64,000 nt of DNA. Origin: Bacillus sp. UNC41MFS5 (GTDB lineage: Bacteria > Bacillota > Bacilli > Bacillales_B > DSM-18226). The position numbers and the translations under genes were made by a program. The stretch lies in the NCBI RefSeq assembly GCF_000686805.1, contig NZ_KK366017.1, positions 496,001 through 560,000 of the forward strand, read 5' to 3'. Each line of letters starts with the position of its first letter. Positions within the stretch are counted from its first letter, which is position 1. The notes beneath the pieces are model-generated. The model was not told where the DNA came from, searched no databases, and worked only from the letters and a program-made list of their open reading frames with translations. Shown here one piece after another: positions 16,551-25,654 of the stretch.

Positions 16551-17312
16551 TTGTCGTACAAGATTGAAAAACGTGATATGGGTTATTTGGTATTTACTAT
16601 TACTAGAAGTGAAAAAAGAAATGCTATTAATTTTGACGTCATGGAAGGATTGGCTGAAGCGATAAAAAGATCTTTTCACCCTGATATAAAGGCGCTTGTT
16701 ATTACTGGAGAAGATGATCGTGCTTTTTGTTCAGGTGGAGACTTATCTGTTTTTCATTCCCTTCGCACGAAGGAAGAGGCTTATGGGATGCTCTCAAAAA
16801 TGGCAAATATCCTTTATTCGCTGCTTACTTTGCCTATTCCGACTGTTGCTCTCATTAATGGAACAGCAATTGGCGGCGGTTGTGAACTTGCAGCTGCCTG
16901 CGATTATCGCTTAGCAAGAGAAGGTATATTGGCAGGGTTTGTCCAAGGGAAGCAAGCGATAACAACGGGATGGGGCGGCGGTTCAATTTTAGCAGAAAAG
17001 CTGCCTGCTTCCATTGCAATGAAGCTTTTAATGGAAGCAGAACTCCAAACTGCCTCATATTTAATGGAAATTGGGTTTATTAACTCACTATATACTGATC
17101 ACTCTCTTCAGGCTTGTGAAACATTCCTTGGACAGATGATATCTAACGATGTAAGTGTACTAAAATCCTATAAAAGGATTTGGATTAGAAAGTGGGAAGA
17201 AACCAAACTGCGTGAAAGAATAGAGGAAGAGATTAGAAATTGTGCGATTCTTTGGGAAAGCGATATCCATCATGAATATGTAAATGCGTTTATACGAAAA
17301 AACAATGAATAA
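16551..17312 (+). CDS. Enoyl-CoA hydratase/isomerase (crotonase) family protein
   Basis: A 253-residue crotonase-fold protein. FCSGGDLSVFHS (about residue 60) and the oxyanion-hole segment GTAIGGGCELAAACDYRLA (about 105-123) are typical. The usual catalytic Glu region reads GWGGGSILAEKL, so the exact reaction (hydratase, isomerase or thioester hydrolase) cannot be told. The start is TTG 16551 after AAGGGG; no ATG is available in the first 30 codons. The gene is not in the B. subtilis order at this place but stands between rpmF and gerR. Confidence 0.88.
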   Translation: MSYKIEKRDMGYLVFTITRSEKRNAINFDVMEGLAEAIKRSFHPDIKALVITGEDDRAFCSGGDLSVFHSLRTKEEAYGMLSKMANILYSLLTLPIPTVALINGTAIGGGCELAAACDYRLAREGILAGFVQGKQAITTGWGGGSILAEKLPASIAMKLLMEAELQTASYLMEIGFINSLYTDHSLQACETFLGQMISNDVSVLKSYKRIWIRKWEETKLRERIEEEIRNCAILWESDIHHEYVNAFIRKNNE

Positions 17313-17395
17313 AGATGAAAAACACAGGGCTTGATTAAGTCTATCTTTTCTAGTAGATGCATATGTATTATAAAAACACTAGGAGGGATGATTTG

Positions 17396-18034
17396 ATGTC
17401 ACCGACTCGACAAGATGCATGGTCCCAAGATGAAGACTTGTTGCTTGCTGAGGTTGTGTTACGACACATCCGGGAAGGCGGGACGCAACTGCAAGCATTC
17501 GAAGAAGTAGGGAGGCAGCTTACACGGACTTCAGCGGCCTGTGGCTTTCGTTGGAACTCGTTTGTTAGAAAACAGTATAAATCGGGCATCGAGCTAGCTA
17601 AAAATCAGCGTAAAGAGTTGAAAAAACAGCCAGTACCGAATGAAGAAGAAACATATGAAGAACCAGTTAACGTAGAAGCTGTTCCTTCAGTTCCTACACC
17701 AACAGGAAATGAGCAGGGAAGCACGATTACATTTACGGCGGTGATTCATTTTTTAGAGGGACTCCAACAAAAAGCACAAGCCTCATCCAACAATGAAGCG
17801 GAACGGAAGAAATCGAATGAAAAAATCAAAGAGTTGGAAAAAAAGGCATACTATTTGGCTGCAGAAAACGAAAGATTATCTAAAAATTTAAAAGCAATCG
17901 AAGAGGATTATCGTTCATTAATTGAAATTATGGAAAGAGCTCGGAAAATGGTAGTTCTTCAGGATGAGGACCGACAACAAAAAGTAAAATTTCAAATGGA
18001 CAAAAATGGTAATCTTGAAAGAGTAGAAAAGTAG
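17396..18034 (+). CDS. gerR: RsfA-family sporulation transcription factor GerR (YlbO)
   Basis: A 212-residue protein with an N-terminal SANT/Myb-like DNA-binding region (residues about 4-60: AWSQDEDLLLAEVVLRHI, FEEVGRQLTRTSAACGFRWN), a flexible acidic and Pro-rich linker (about 80-115) and a coiled coil (about 125-190). This is the RsfA family; GerR/YlbO is a mother-cell regulator made under sigma-E in B. subtilis. The start is ATG 17396 with AGGAGGG at 17381-17387. A CATATGTAT box at 17360-17368 might be a sigma-E -10, but I see no convincing -35. Confidence 0.9.
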   Translation: MSPTRQDAWSQDEDLLLAEVVLRHIREGGTQLQAFEEVGRQLTRTSAACGFRWNSFVRKQYKSGIELAKNQRKELKKQPVPNEEETYEEPVNVEAVPSVPTPTGNEQGSTITFTAVIHFLEGLQQKAQASSNNEAERKKSNEKIKELEKKAYYLAAENERLSKNLKAIEEDYRSLIEIMERARKMVVLQDEDRQQKVKFQMDKNGNLERVEK

Positions 18035-18061
18035 AAAAAGCGGACCCAATGTCCGCTTTTT
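18035..18061. terminator. Shared terminator between gerR and ylbP
   Basis: AAAAAGCGGAC / GTCCGCTTTTT stem with a CCAAT loop, between convergent genes. Confidence 0.9.
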
Positions 18062-18069
18062 CATTTGTA

Positions 18070-18546
18070 TTAATTATGTTGTTGTGCCTCTACGCCTGAA
18101 GGGTACCAAACCAATGGATTTTCGCCACGGTCACGCTCCGTATCGTAATCTACATTCGCAAAGCCCATCTTTTCCCAAAAATCTCTTGATTGTACTCTTG
18201 GATTCGTCTTAATCGGGAGACCAAAGCTTTTCGCAAATTCGACAAGCGCCTTGCCATAACCCTTACCTTGATAATCGGGCAATACCTCAAGTTTCCATAA
18301 CTCTAAGTAATTTTGCGGTGGATAGAAATAGCGGTCAAACTTTGCATCAATTTGGTATAAACTCATTCGAGCTACTAATTTGTCTCCAAAATAAATTCCG
18401 TAAAAAGGTGAGTCACTATTATTATCAACCATATTTGCTTCAAGATCTTCAAGCATTGATAATTCTTGAATCCCATATTCTTTAAATTTTTTAAACTCTT
18501 CTAGTGTTTTAAAATTTACCTTGAGTCTTTCCACTTTTACTGCCAT
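18070..18546 (-). CDS. ylbP: GNAT-family N-acetyltransferase YlbP
   Basis: A 158-residue GNAT protein. LWKLEVLPDYQGKGYGKALVEFA (about residues 88-110) is the acetyl-CoA-binding motif A with the Q-G-K-G-Y-G loop. Length and N-terminus (KVERLKVNFKTLEEFKKF) match YlbP. The substrate is unknown. ATG 18546 is chosen over TTG 18552 because the AGGAGG ribosome site stands six bases before it. Confidence 0.9.
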   Translation of the reverse strand: MAVKVERLKVNFKTLEEFKKFKEYGIQELSMLEDLEANMVDNNSDSPFYGIYFGDKLVARMSLYQIDAKFDRYFYPPQNYLELWKLEVLPDYQGKGYGKALVEFAKSFGLPIKTNPRVQSRDFWEKMGFANVDYDTERDRGENPLVWYPSGVEAQQHN

Positions 18547-18690
18547 AGTCAACCTCCTAAATATGATTACTCATAATCTTGTATATATTCGTTTGCTCTT
18601 GAATAACATGAAATGAAATAATTTTAGCATTTTTCAATTGAATCACTTTCATTATATAACAAAAACTCAAAAAATTCTTCACATAAACTT

Positions 18691-18704
18691 GGAAAGCGTT
18701 TTCA
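18691..18704. promoter_or_regulatory. Probable CcpA-binding cre site before the carboxylase genes
   Basis: GGAAAGCGTTTTCA fits the cre consensus TGWAARCGYTWNCW at 13 of 14 positions (first base differs) and is part of a longer near-palindrome TTGGAAAGCGTTTTCAA. It lies 80 bp before the acyl-CoA carboxylase operon, as expected for catabolite repression of a degradative pathway. Confidence 0.55.
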
Positions 18705-18782
18705 AAATTTTGCAGGAAATTTAGAGAATCGTGTAGAAACATATAAATGGTGGAATAAAAGGGGTACGAAAGGGGAAAAATT

Positions 18783-20120
18783 GTGCAAAAAATTTTAATT
18801 GCTAATCGAGGAGAAATTGCCCTTCGGATTATTCGAACCTGTCAGGAGATGGGGATTGAAACAATTGCTATTTATTCCGAAGCTGATAAGGATATGCCCT
18901 TTGTAAAAGCAGCAACGATGGCTTTCTGTGTTGGGGAACCCCCTGTAAACAAATCCTATTTACAAGTTGATAAAATTTTAGAAATAGCAAAACGAGAGAA
19001 AGTAGATGCAATTCACCCAGGTTACGGCTTTTTATCTGAAAATGCTGCATTTGCTAAACGAGCAATGGAGGAAGGCATTATCTTTATCGGCCCGAACCCG
19101 GCAACAATTGAATTAATGGGTGATAAAATTATTTCGCGTCGAACGATGGAAAAAGCGGGCGTCCCGGTCGTTCCAGGCAGTGGCTACGGTTTAAAAACCA
19201 GTGAGGAAGCAATTGCTCTTGCAGATACAATCGGCTTCCCTGTCATGCTGAAGGCAAGCGGCGGCGGCGGCGGGATTGGAATGGTATATTGTGAAGATGA
19301 GCAAGCGCTCGTTAAGTCTTTTGCTCAGACAAAAGCAAGAGCAATGACCTATTTTGGCTCTGACGAAGTCTTTATCGAGAAATATATCAAAGATGCAAGA
19401 CACGTCGAAGTCCAGGTGTTTGGAGACAGCCATGGAAATATCGTTCACCTGTTTGAAAGAAATTGTTCTATTCAAAGAAGACATCAAAAAGTAATTGAGG
19501 AATCTCCGTCACCTAATTTATCGGACCATTCTCGAAACAAGATGTTTCAAACAGCCTTACAGGCGGCTAGTGCTGTTAATTATACAAATGCAGGGACAAT
19601 TGAATTTATTGTTGATGAGAAGGAAAATTTTTATTTTCTAGAAATGAACACCCGCCTCCAGGTTGAACATCCGGTGACTGAAATGATAACTGGTCTCGAT
19701 TTAGTGAAATGGCAAATCCTCATCTCTCGTGGTGAACGGTTACCATTGCTCCAAGATGAAATCACTTTGTCAGGTCACGCCATTGAATTTAGGCTTTATG
19801 CTGAAGACCCTGTTCGCTTTTTCCCGTCGCCAGGTAAAATCAGCATGCTTGATTGGAAGCATTCAGCGGGAGTGAGAATTGATTCAGGTTATGATGAAGG
19901 AGGAACGGTTACACCGTTCTATGATCCAATGGTTGCGAAAATTATTATTCACAATGAAACACGTGAAAAAGCATTAGAAGAAGCGGTTCGCTTCTTTAAA
20001 GACCTGAAAATCGAAGGAATTAATACAAATGCACCACTTTTTCATAATGTACTAACAGATTATGACTTTCAAAAGGGGAAGTACAACACAAGCTTTTTAA
20101 CAAAAAAATTAGTGAACTAA
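18783..20120 (+). CDS. Acyl-CoA carboxylase, biotin carboxylase subunit
   Basis: A 445-residue biotin carboxylase: N-terminal ILIANRGEIALRIIRT, Gly-rich ATP-lid KASGGGGGIGM (about residues 156-166), and FLEMNTRLQVEHPVTE (about 285-300), the catalytic Glu-Asn-Arg segment. It carboxylates biotin with ATP and bicarbonate. Together with the next two genes it forms a complete acyl-CoA carboxylase of the propionyl-/methylcrotonyl-CoA type (similar to B. subtilis YngH-YngHB-YngE) and not the housekeeping AccABCD, because its transferase is a single PccB-type chain. The start is GTG 18783 with an AAAGGGGAA ribosome site. Confidence 0.92.
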   Translation: MQKILIANRGEIALRIIRTCQEMGIETIAIYSEADKDMPFVKAATMAFCVGEPPVNKSYLQVDKILEIAKREKVDAIHPGYGFLSENAAFAKRAMEEGIIFIGPNPATIELMGDKIISRRTMEKAGVPVVPGSGYGLKTSEEAIALADTIGFPVMLKASGGGGGIGMVYCEDEQALVKSFAQTKARAMTYFGSDEVFIEKYIKDARHVEVQVFGDSHGNIVHLFERNCSIQRRHQKVIEESPSPNLSDHSRNKMFQTALQAASAVNYTNAGTIEFIVDEKENFYFLEMNTRLQVEHPVTEMITGLDLVKWQILISRGERLPLLQDEITLSGHAIEFRLYAEDPVRFFPSPGKISMLDWKHSAGVRIDSGYDEGGTVTPFYDPMVAKIIIHNETREKALEEAVRFFKDLKIEGINTNAPLFHNVLTDYDFQKGKYNTSFLTKKLVN

Positions 20121-20133
20121 GGGGAGAATGAAG

Positions 20134-20346
20134 ATGAAAGAAATAACAGCAAGCATGGCAGGTACAGTTTTAAATATATTTGCAGCAAAAGGGAATCAAG
20201 TTCAACTTGGTCAGGAAGTCGTGATGCTTGAATCTATGAAAATGGAAATTCCGATTGAAAGCAATTCAGAAGGTTTAGTAATAGATGTAAAAGTAAACAT
20301 TGGTGATTTCGTTAATGAAGGCGACGTATTAATCGTCCTAGAATAA
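20134..20346 (+). CDS. Stand-alone biotin carrier domain (biotin/lipoyl attachment)
   Basis: A 70-residue single biotinyl domain. The biotinylated lysine lies in ESMKMEI, a common variant of the AMKM motif, and VNEGDVLIVLE is the typical last strand. It carries carboxybiotin between the flanking carboxylase and transferase. ATG 20134 fits the GGGGAG ribosome site better than ATG 20128. Spacing of 13 bases to the gene before and 21 to the gene after indicates one operon. Confidence 0.92.
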   Translation: MKEITASMAGTVLNIFAAKGNQVQLGQEVVMLESMKMEIPIESNSEGLVIDVKVNIGDFVNEGDVLIVLE

Positions 20347-20367
20347 AAGTTTTGAGGGGTGAAAATT

Positions 20368-21909
20368 ATGGCTGTAACCAATACATTGAATGAGCAATTA
20401 AATGAGAACCGTAAAATAATTGAAGCTGGTGGACATCCAAAATATCATGAGAAGGCAAAAGAGCAAAAAAAGTTGTTTGTTCGTGAACGTCTTGCCTTAT
20501 TGTTCGATGAAGGTAAATACGAAGAAGATGGTAAATTTGCCAATTTTCAAGCTGGTGATCTTCCTGCAGATGGTGTTGTCACGGCGATTGGAAAAATAAA
20601 TGGTCAAACGGTTTGTGTCATGGCAAATGATTCAACCATCAAGGCAGGTTCATGGGGAGCAAGAACTGTTGAAAAGATTATTCGTATTCAAGAAGTTGCC
20701 GAAAAACTAAAGGTTCCATTATTCTACCTTGTAGATTCAGCAGGGGCTAGAATAACAGATCAATTAGAGATGTTTCCAAATCGCCGCGGGGCAGGAAGAA
20801 TCTTCTACAATCAAGTGAAACTATCTGGGATGATTCCACAGGTATGTATTTTGTTTGGCCCTTCCGCAGCTGGTGGTGCATACATTCCTGCCTTTTGTGA
20901 TATCGTCATCATGGTCGACCAAAATGCTTCTATGTATTTGGGGTCACCAAGGATGGCTGAAAAGGTAATCGGTGAAAAGGTAACTCTTGAGGAAATGGGC
21001 GGTGCAAGAATGCATTGTTCAGTCTCAGGCTGTGGGGATATTCTCGCTTATAGCGAAGAGGAAGCAATTGAATCAGCAAAAAAATATATCAGCTACTTCC
21101 CAGCAAGCTTTAAAGAAAAACCAAAGATGACACCTGGTGTAGAAGCGAAACAAGGCCGCGAACTGGAAGCGATTATCCCAGAAAACCAAAACGCTCCGTT
21201 TGATATGTATGAATGTATTGATAGACTTGTGGACAATGCAAGTTTTTATGAAATTAAAAAATTGTTTGCCCCTGAATTGATAACGGGGTTAGCAAGAATC
21301 GATGGTAGACCGATTGGAATTATTGCTAATCAGCCGAAAGTGAAAGGCGGTGTTTTATTTGTAGATTCCGCAGATAAAGCAGCGAAATTCATTCAACTCT
21401 GCGATGCCTTTCATATTCCACTTTTATTTTTGGCAGATGTACCTGGTTTCATGATTGGAACTAAGGTGGAGCGTGCGGGCATTATCCGTCATGGGGCCAA
21501 GTTAATTGCAGCGATGAGTTCAGCCACGGTTCCGAAAATTTCTGTCATTGTTCGAAAAGCCTATGGTGCTGGTCTATATGCTATGGCTGGCCCAGCTTTT
21601 GAGCCGGATTGCTGTATCGCTTTACCAACCGCACAAATTGCTGTTATGGGTCCAGAAGCAGCAGTCAATGCTGTTTATTCGAACAAAATTAATCAAATTG
21701 AAGACCCGAAAGAAAAAATAGCTTTTGTCCAAGAAAAGCATAAGGAATACAAAGAACATATCGACATTTATAAGTTAGCATCAGAATTAATTGTTGATGA
21801 AATTGTCGCACCAACAGAATTACGAAATGTTCTGATTCAACGCTTTGCCTATTATGAAACTAAGGAATTAAATTTTAGCACACGTAAGCATCCGGTATAC
21901 CCCGTCTAA
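20368..21909 (+). CDS. Acyl-CoA carboxylase, carboxyltransferase subunit (PccB/YngE type)
   Basis: A 513-residue carboxyltransferase with the two crotonase-like halves: N-terminal half with YLVDSAGARITDQLEMFPNR and FGPSAAGGAYIPAFCDIV (acyl-CoA site), C-terminal half with FLADVPGFMIGTKVERAG and RKAYGAGLYAM (carboxybiotin site). The family splits into propionyl-CoA and methylcrotonyl-CoA types; I cannot assign the substrate from sequence alone. The start ATG 20368 has a GAGGGGTGAA ribosome site. A terminator follows. Confidence 0.92.
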   Translation: MAVTNTLNEQLNENRKIIEAGGHPKYHEKAKEQKKLFVRERLALLFDEGKYEEDGKFANFQAGDLPADGVVTAIGKINGQTVCVMANDSTIKAGSWGARTVEKIIRIQEVAEKLKVPLFYLVDSAGARITDQLEMFPNRRGAGRIFYNQVKLSGMIPQVCILFGPSAAGGAYIPAFCDIVIMVDQNASMYLGSPRMAEKVIGEKVTLEEMGGARMHCSVSGCGDILAYSEEEAIESAKKYISYFPASFKEKPKMTPGVEAKQGRELEAIIPENQNAPFDMYECIDRLVDNASFYEIKKLFAPELITGLARIDGRPIGIIANQPKVKGGVLFVDSADKAAKFIQLCDAFHIPLLFLADVPGFMIGTKVERAGIIRHGAKLIAAMSSATVPKISVIVRKAYGAGLYAMAGPAFEPDCCIALPTAQIAVMGPEAAVNAVYSNKINQIEDPKEKIAFVQEKHKEYKEHIDIYKLASELIVDEIVAPTELRNVLIQRFAYYETKELNFSTRKHPVYPV

Positions 21910-21916
21910 CTTTATT

Positions 21917-21957
21917 AGCCCTATTCGGTGTTTGTCGAATAGGGTTTAATTTTTTTT
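21917..21957 (+). terminator. Terminator of the acyl-CoA carboxylase operon
   Basis: CCCTATTCG / CGAATAGGG stem followed by TTTAATTTTTTTT. Confidence 0.9.
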
Positions 21958-22031
21958 CAAATTCTTAGTAACAAACTATCGGCAGCTTCTGATAGAATAT
22001 GGGTAAAGACGACTAAAAAAGAGGGGTTACC

Positions 22032-22934
22032 ATGAGGGTTGGAATTATTGGGGCTGGGTCAATTGGCCTGTTATTCGCAGCATATTTTAGTAGAATATTA
22101 GATGTTACGATATACACTAGAACCCCAGAACAAGCAACAGAGATAAATAAATATGGAATTGTGCTGAAGAAAAAAGGAGAACAAACGATATCCCCAATGA
22201 AGGCTTTGCCAATAAACGAATGGAAGGGAAATGAGGATCTTACCATCATTTCCGTTAAGCAATATCAACTTCAGCCAATTATTGAAAGAATTAATCAGTT
22301 GCCCATTCTTCCTAACAATCTCTTATTTTTACAGAATGGTATGGGCCATTTAAAACAGCTTGAAACCATCCCGCTCACTAATATTTTTGTTGGTTCAGTT
22401 GAGCACGGTGCTCTGAAAGAAAATTCAAATACCGTTTCCCATAATGGTGAAGCTGTAACAAAAGTTGCCGTATTTAAAGGGGACCCATCACTTTTGTTTG
22501 AATGCATCTCTTTAGCGCCATTGGAATTTCCACTTGTTTTTAAAGAGGATTATTTTACAATGCTGCTGAGTAAACTAGTTGTCAATGCCGTTATTAATCC
22601 ATTAACTGCCATCCTCGAGGTGGAAAATGGCAAATTAATAAATAATGAATACTATTTTCAGGTCCTAAAAAATTTATATTCCGAGGTATCTTCGATTTTA
22701 AATATAGAAAATACAGAAGAACAGTTGCGGCAAATTATTACTATCTGTAAAAATACTTCTGCTAACCGTTCCTCCATGCTTAAAGATTTAGAAGCGCACA
22801 GAATGACAGAAGTGGATTCAATATTGGGGTATATTTTAGAAGAGGCTGAACATAAAGGTTTGAAAGCTCCACAAGTGGCGAACCTATATTATTTAATTAA
22901 AGGGAAAGAAATGATAAAGGAGGAATACGTTTGA
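22032..22934 (+). CDS. panE: 2-dehydropantoate 2-reductase (YlbQ/PanE)
   Basis: A 300-residue NADPH-dependent ketopantoate reductase of pantothenate synthesis. The N-terminal Rossmann motif GIIGAGSIGLLFAAYF, the segment FLQNGMGHLKQLE and the C-terminal helical domain with KLVVNAVINPLTAILEVENG (catalytic Lys and Asn) are present. The position after the ylb genes and before bshC matches ylbQ. The ribosome site is AGAGGGG. Its stop overlaps the next gene's start. Confidence 0.92.
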   Translation: MRVGIIGAGSIGLLFAAYFSRILDVTIYTRTPEQATEINKYGIVLKKKGEQTISPMKALPINEWKGNEDLTIISVKQYQLQPIIERINQLPILPNNLLFLQNGMGHLKQLETIPLTNIFVGSVEHGALKENSNTVSHNGEAVTKVAVFKGDPSLLFECISLAPLEFPLVFKEDYFTMLLSKLVVNAVINPLTAILEVENGKLINNEYYFQVLKNLYSEVSSILNIENTEEQLRQIITICKNTSANRSSMLKDLEAHRMTEVDSILGYILEEAEHKGLKAPQVANLYYLIKGKEMIKEEYV

Positions 22935-23326
22935 TTACTTTTCTATCCTATTTCATCTCTATTTTCTTTGCCATCCCATTTTTAGGATTTCTATTTGTTT
23001 TTATGGTAATGAAACTCGTGACAAAAAACACTCGAAAGGCAGTTCATATGTCACTAGATTCTACAACATTTTTATTTATTATATCCGTTCATTTTTTAAT
23101 TGTTACTATATGGGAAAAATCATATTTTTGGTTAATAATATTAATAATGATTTTAATTGCGATGATTTTTGTGTTGGTTCATTGGAAAGTAAAAGAAGAA
23201 ATTATTTTAAAAAAAGTGATAAAGGGTTTTTGGCGTTTTAATTTTCTCCTTTTTCTTCTTGCTTACCTCACCTTAACATTTTATGGATTAATTCATCGAG
23301 CATTGATTTTTACTTTTACCAACTGA
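22931..23326 (+). CDS. DUF3397 family membrane protein
   Basis: A 131-residue protein with four hydrophobic helices and short basic loops (KLVTKNTRKAVHMS, HWKVKEEIILKKVIKGFWRFNF), the DUF3397 pattern. The family usually sits next to the dcw cluster in Bacillaceae; its function is unknown. It starts at TTG 22931, overlapping the panE stop (TTGA), with an AAAGGAGGA ribosome site. Confidence 0.85.
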   Translation: MITFLSYFISIFFAIPFLGFLFVFMVMKLVTKNTRKAVHMSLDSTTFLFIISVHFLIVTIWEKSYFWLIILIMILIAMIFVLVHWKVKEEIILKKVIKGFWRFNFLLFLLAYLTLTFYGLIHRALIFTFTN

Positions 23327-23414
23327 AATATAAGCCAAAGTTTTTTTCAAATTTGGTTGGTAGTGGTATACTCTTAACAGAATGAATTTGGGTGATCAGA
23401 AAGGAAGTACATGA

Positions 23415-25049
23415 ATGGAGATTTTAAATCTCTCTTTACCAGCAACCAATCGGTTTGCTTCGAATTATTTGGAACAATCTCCAGAAATCCAGCCTTTTTT
23501 TCATTACCGGTTTAATGATGGGACCGATGATGCCAAACGAGTTGCTGAACTTAGTAACCGATCATTTCCTCGCTTAGAGGTTGCTGAACATATTGAGAGC
23601 TTTTTGAAGCGGTTTCCATCGTCTGAAGCTGTTATAAAGTCAATCGATAAACTTAAATCAAATAATAGCCTCGTCGTTATTGGGGGACAACAGGCAGGTA
23701 TTTTAACCGGCCCGCTATATTCAATACATAAGGTAATTTCTATTATTAAATTGGCGGAGCAAAAAGAGGCGCAGTTGGGCGTACCAGTGGTTCCTGTATT
23801 TTGGATTGCTGGAGAAGACCATGATTTCCAAGAGGTTAATCATGTGTTTGTACCAGTGAACCAAAAGGTTGATAAATGGACATATCCAGAAAGAGTCCTG
23901 CAAAAGAAAATGGTTTCTGATATTCAGTTAAACAAAGAAGTTTGCCTTTCATGGGTACAAAACTTAATAGAGAATTTCGGTGAGACAGAATACACCAAAA
24001 CACTATTAGCTTTTGCTGAAAAACAAGTATCTATCTCAACCAACTTTGTCGATTTTTTTGCAAATATTATTATGGAATTGTTCAAGGATTATGGGTTATT
24101 AATCGTTGACTCTGGTAACAATGAGTTTCGGAAGGTGCAGAAAGAATTTTTTAAAGAGCAAATCCTTAACCATGAAATGATTACATATAAGTTACTGGAA
24201 CAACAAAGGCGAATTGACGAAAAGGGTTTTCCGGTAACGATTGATGCAAGTGAAAAGAATGCGAACCTTTTCTACTATGACCAGAAAATGAATGATCGGA
24301 TTTTACTTGAATATGATCGCGATAGTGATTGTTTTGTGGGGAAAAATGGGGCGCTCACCCTTTCAAGAGAACAATTAGTAGACCTTGCTGAGAAGAATCC
24401 AGCAGCTTTAAGTAATAATGTGGTGACTCGTCCGTTAATGCAGGAATGGCTCTTCCCATCTATTGCTTTCATTGCGGGGCCGGGAGAAATTTCTTACTGG
24501 GCAGAACTAAAACTAGTATTTGAACATTTTCAAATCAAGATGCCTCCCATTGTTCCTCGTTTGAACATTACGATCCTTGATCGATCTGTTGAAACAGACG
24601 TTTCTGAATTACATTTAAATTTAACTGAAATATTAAGCAATGGTACGGAAAAAGAGAGGAATCAATTTCTAGAAGAAATAAAAGATAAAGAAGTGGTTTC
24701 GCTATTTTCGCTTGCGAAAGAACAATTAGTAAATCAGTACCGATTAATAGAAGGTAAGACAGCTGAGTTGGACCGCGGCCTATTACCATTGTTAAAGAAA
24801 AATGAAATGTACTTACTTAAAGAACTCGGGTTTATGGAATCTAAATTATATGAGGCAGGAAAGTTGAAACACGACAATATCCTTAAAAAATATGACCGTG
24901 TGGATTTGGCTTTAAGACCAGACGGCTTTCCTCAAGAACGGGTTTGGAATATCTTTTATTACCTAAATCAATATGGGTTGAATTTTATTCATGATTTAAT
25001 GTTAGGTACATTTGAATTTGATGGCCGGCATAAAGTAATGAAAATGTAG
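23415..25049 (+). CDS. bshC: Bacillithiol synthase BshC (YllA)
   Basis: A 544-residue cysteine-adding enzyme, which joins cysteine to glucosaminyl-malate in the last step of bacillithiol synthesis. The N-terminal core (LVVIGGQQAGILTGPLYSIHK, FWIAGEDHDFQEVNHV) is a Rossmann-like nucleotidyl site with the HDFxEVN segment, and a C-terminal coiled coil spans about residues 380-460. Its N-terminus SLPATNRFASNYL fits the family. ATG 23415 is used, since the in-register AAAGGAAG ribosome site is 8 bases before it. A terminator and a gene-free island follow. Confidence 0.95.
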   Translation: MEILNLSLPATNRFASNYLEQSPEIQPFFHYRFNDGTDDAKRVAELSNRSFPRLEVAEHIESFLKRFPSSEAVIKSIDKLKSNNSLVVIGGQQAGILTGPLYSIHKVISIIKLAEQKEAQLGVPVVPVFWIAGEDHDFQEVNHVFVPVNQKVDKWTYPERVLQKKMVSDIQLNKEVCLSWVQNLIENFGETEYTKTLLAFAEKQVSISTNFVDFFANIIMELFKDYGLLIVDSGNNEFRKVQKEFFKEQILNHEMITYKLLEQQRRIDEKGFPVTIDASEKNANLFYYDQKMNDRILLEYDRDSDCFVGKNGALTLSREQLVDLAEKNPAALSNNVVTRPLMQEWLFPSIAFIAGPGEISYWAELKLVFEHFQIKMPPIVPRLNITILDRSVETDVSELHLNLTEILSNGTEKERNQFLEEIKDKEVVSLFSLAKEQLVNQYRLIEGKTAELDRGLLPLLKKNEMYLLKELGFMESKLYEAGKLKHDNILKKYDRVDLALRPDGFPQERVWNIFYYLNQYGLNFIHDLMLGTFEFDGRHKVMKM

Positions 25050-25072
25050 AAAACTTCACAGCTTTGAAGTTC

Positions 25073-25125
25073 AGACTGTCGACAAATCCGAAGGATTTCG
25101 GATTTTAAATCGACAGTCTTTTTTG
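25073..25125 (+). terminator. Terminator after bshC
   Basis: AGACTGTCGA / TCGACAGTCT stem around an inner AAATCCGAAGGATTT hairpin, followed by six T residues. Confidence 0.85.
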
Positions 25126-25144
25126 TTTGGCTAATTTAACTCGT

Positions 25145-25282
25145 CTGTTGATTTCTGTTCCAGGCGGCTTCGCTTTCCGCGGGCGGTTCGGGGAGCCTCC
25201 TCGCCGCTTTCAGCGCCTGCGGGGTCTCCCCTGTCCCGTACTCCCGCAGGAGTCTTCGCCGCCTTCCACTCCAATAAACAGG
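25145..25282 (+). repeat. GC-rich palindromic repeat, copy 1
   Basis: Begins CTGTTGATTT and ends AATAAACAG, so its ends are inverted repeats. The interior contains GGGAGCCTCCTCG, GCGCCTGCGGGGTCTCCC and CCCGCAGGAGTC. I recall this sequence type as an abundant intergenic repeat in Bacillaceae genomes. It is far richer in GC than its surroundings and has no reading frame of note. Confidence 0.8.
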
Positions 25283-25519
25283 TGTATTTAATAAAGATCT
25301 GCAATACTATAAAGAATAAAAATATTTGGTGAATTCAGTGTTAATTCAAAAATTTCTAGCCAAATCTGGAATTGCTAACATCGTATTAAAGATAGAAATT
25401 TCTTTCAGAATACTAGTGAAATGGTTCTCCTTATTGCATCCTCCCCAAATTAAAAAAGATGGCAACCTATTTAGCAAGAGTAGCTAAAGTGTGTGGCAAT
25501 GATTAGGTTGATTTGCCTC

Positions 25520-25654
25520 CCTGTTGATTGGAGCGGAGGGCACTCGACTCCTGCGGGATAGAGAGGTCACGGGAGACCCCGCAGGCGCCAAAGCGCCGAG
25601 GAGGCTCCCGGACCTCCCCGCGGAAAGCGAGTGGCCGGAGCGGAAATCAACAGG
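25520..25654 (-). repeat. GC-rich palindromic repeat, copy 2 (inverted)
   Basis: The same element as at 25145-25282 in opposite orientation, with near-perfect termini CCTGTTGATT...AATCAACAGG. Reading its complement restores GGGAGCCTCCTCGGCGC and GCGCCTGCGGGGTCTCCC in the same order as copy 1. Confidence 0.8.

Noticed and set aside
17360..17368. Sigma-E promoter of gerR at CATATGTAT
   Set aside because: Only the -10 half is convincing; the -35 region does not fit.
25283..25519. Possible gene or RNA between the two inverted repeats
   Set aside because: No frame, hairpin with T run or promoter was found; AT-rich filler as far as can be seen.
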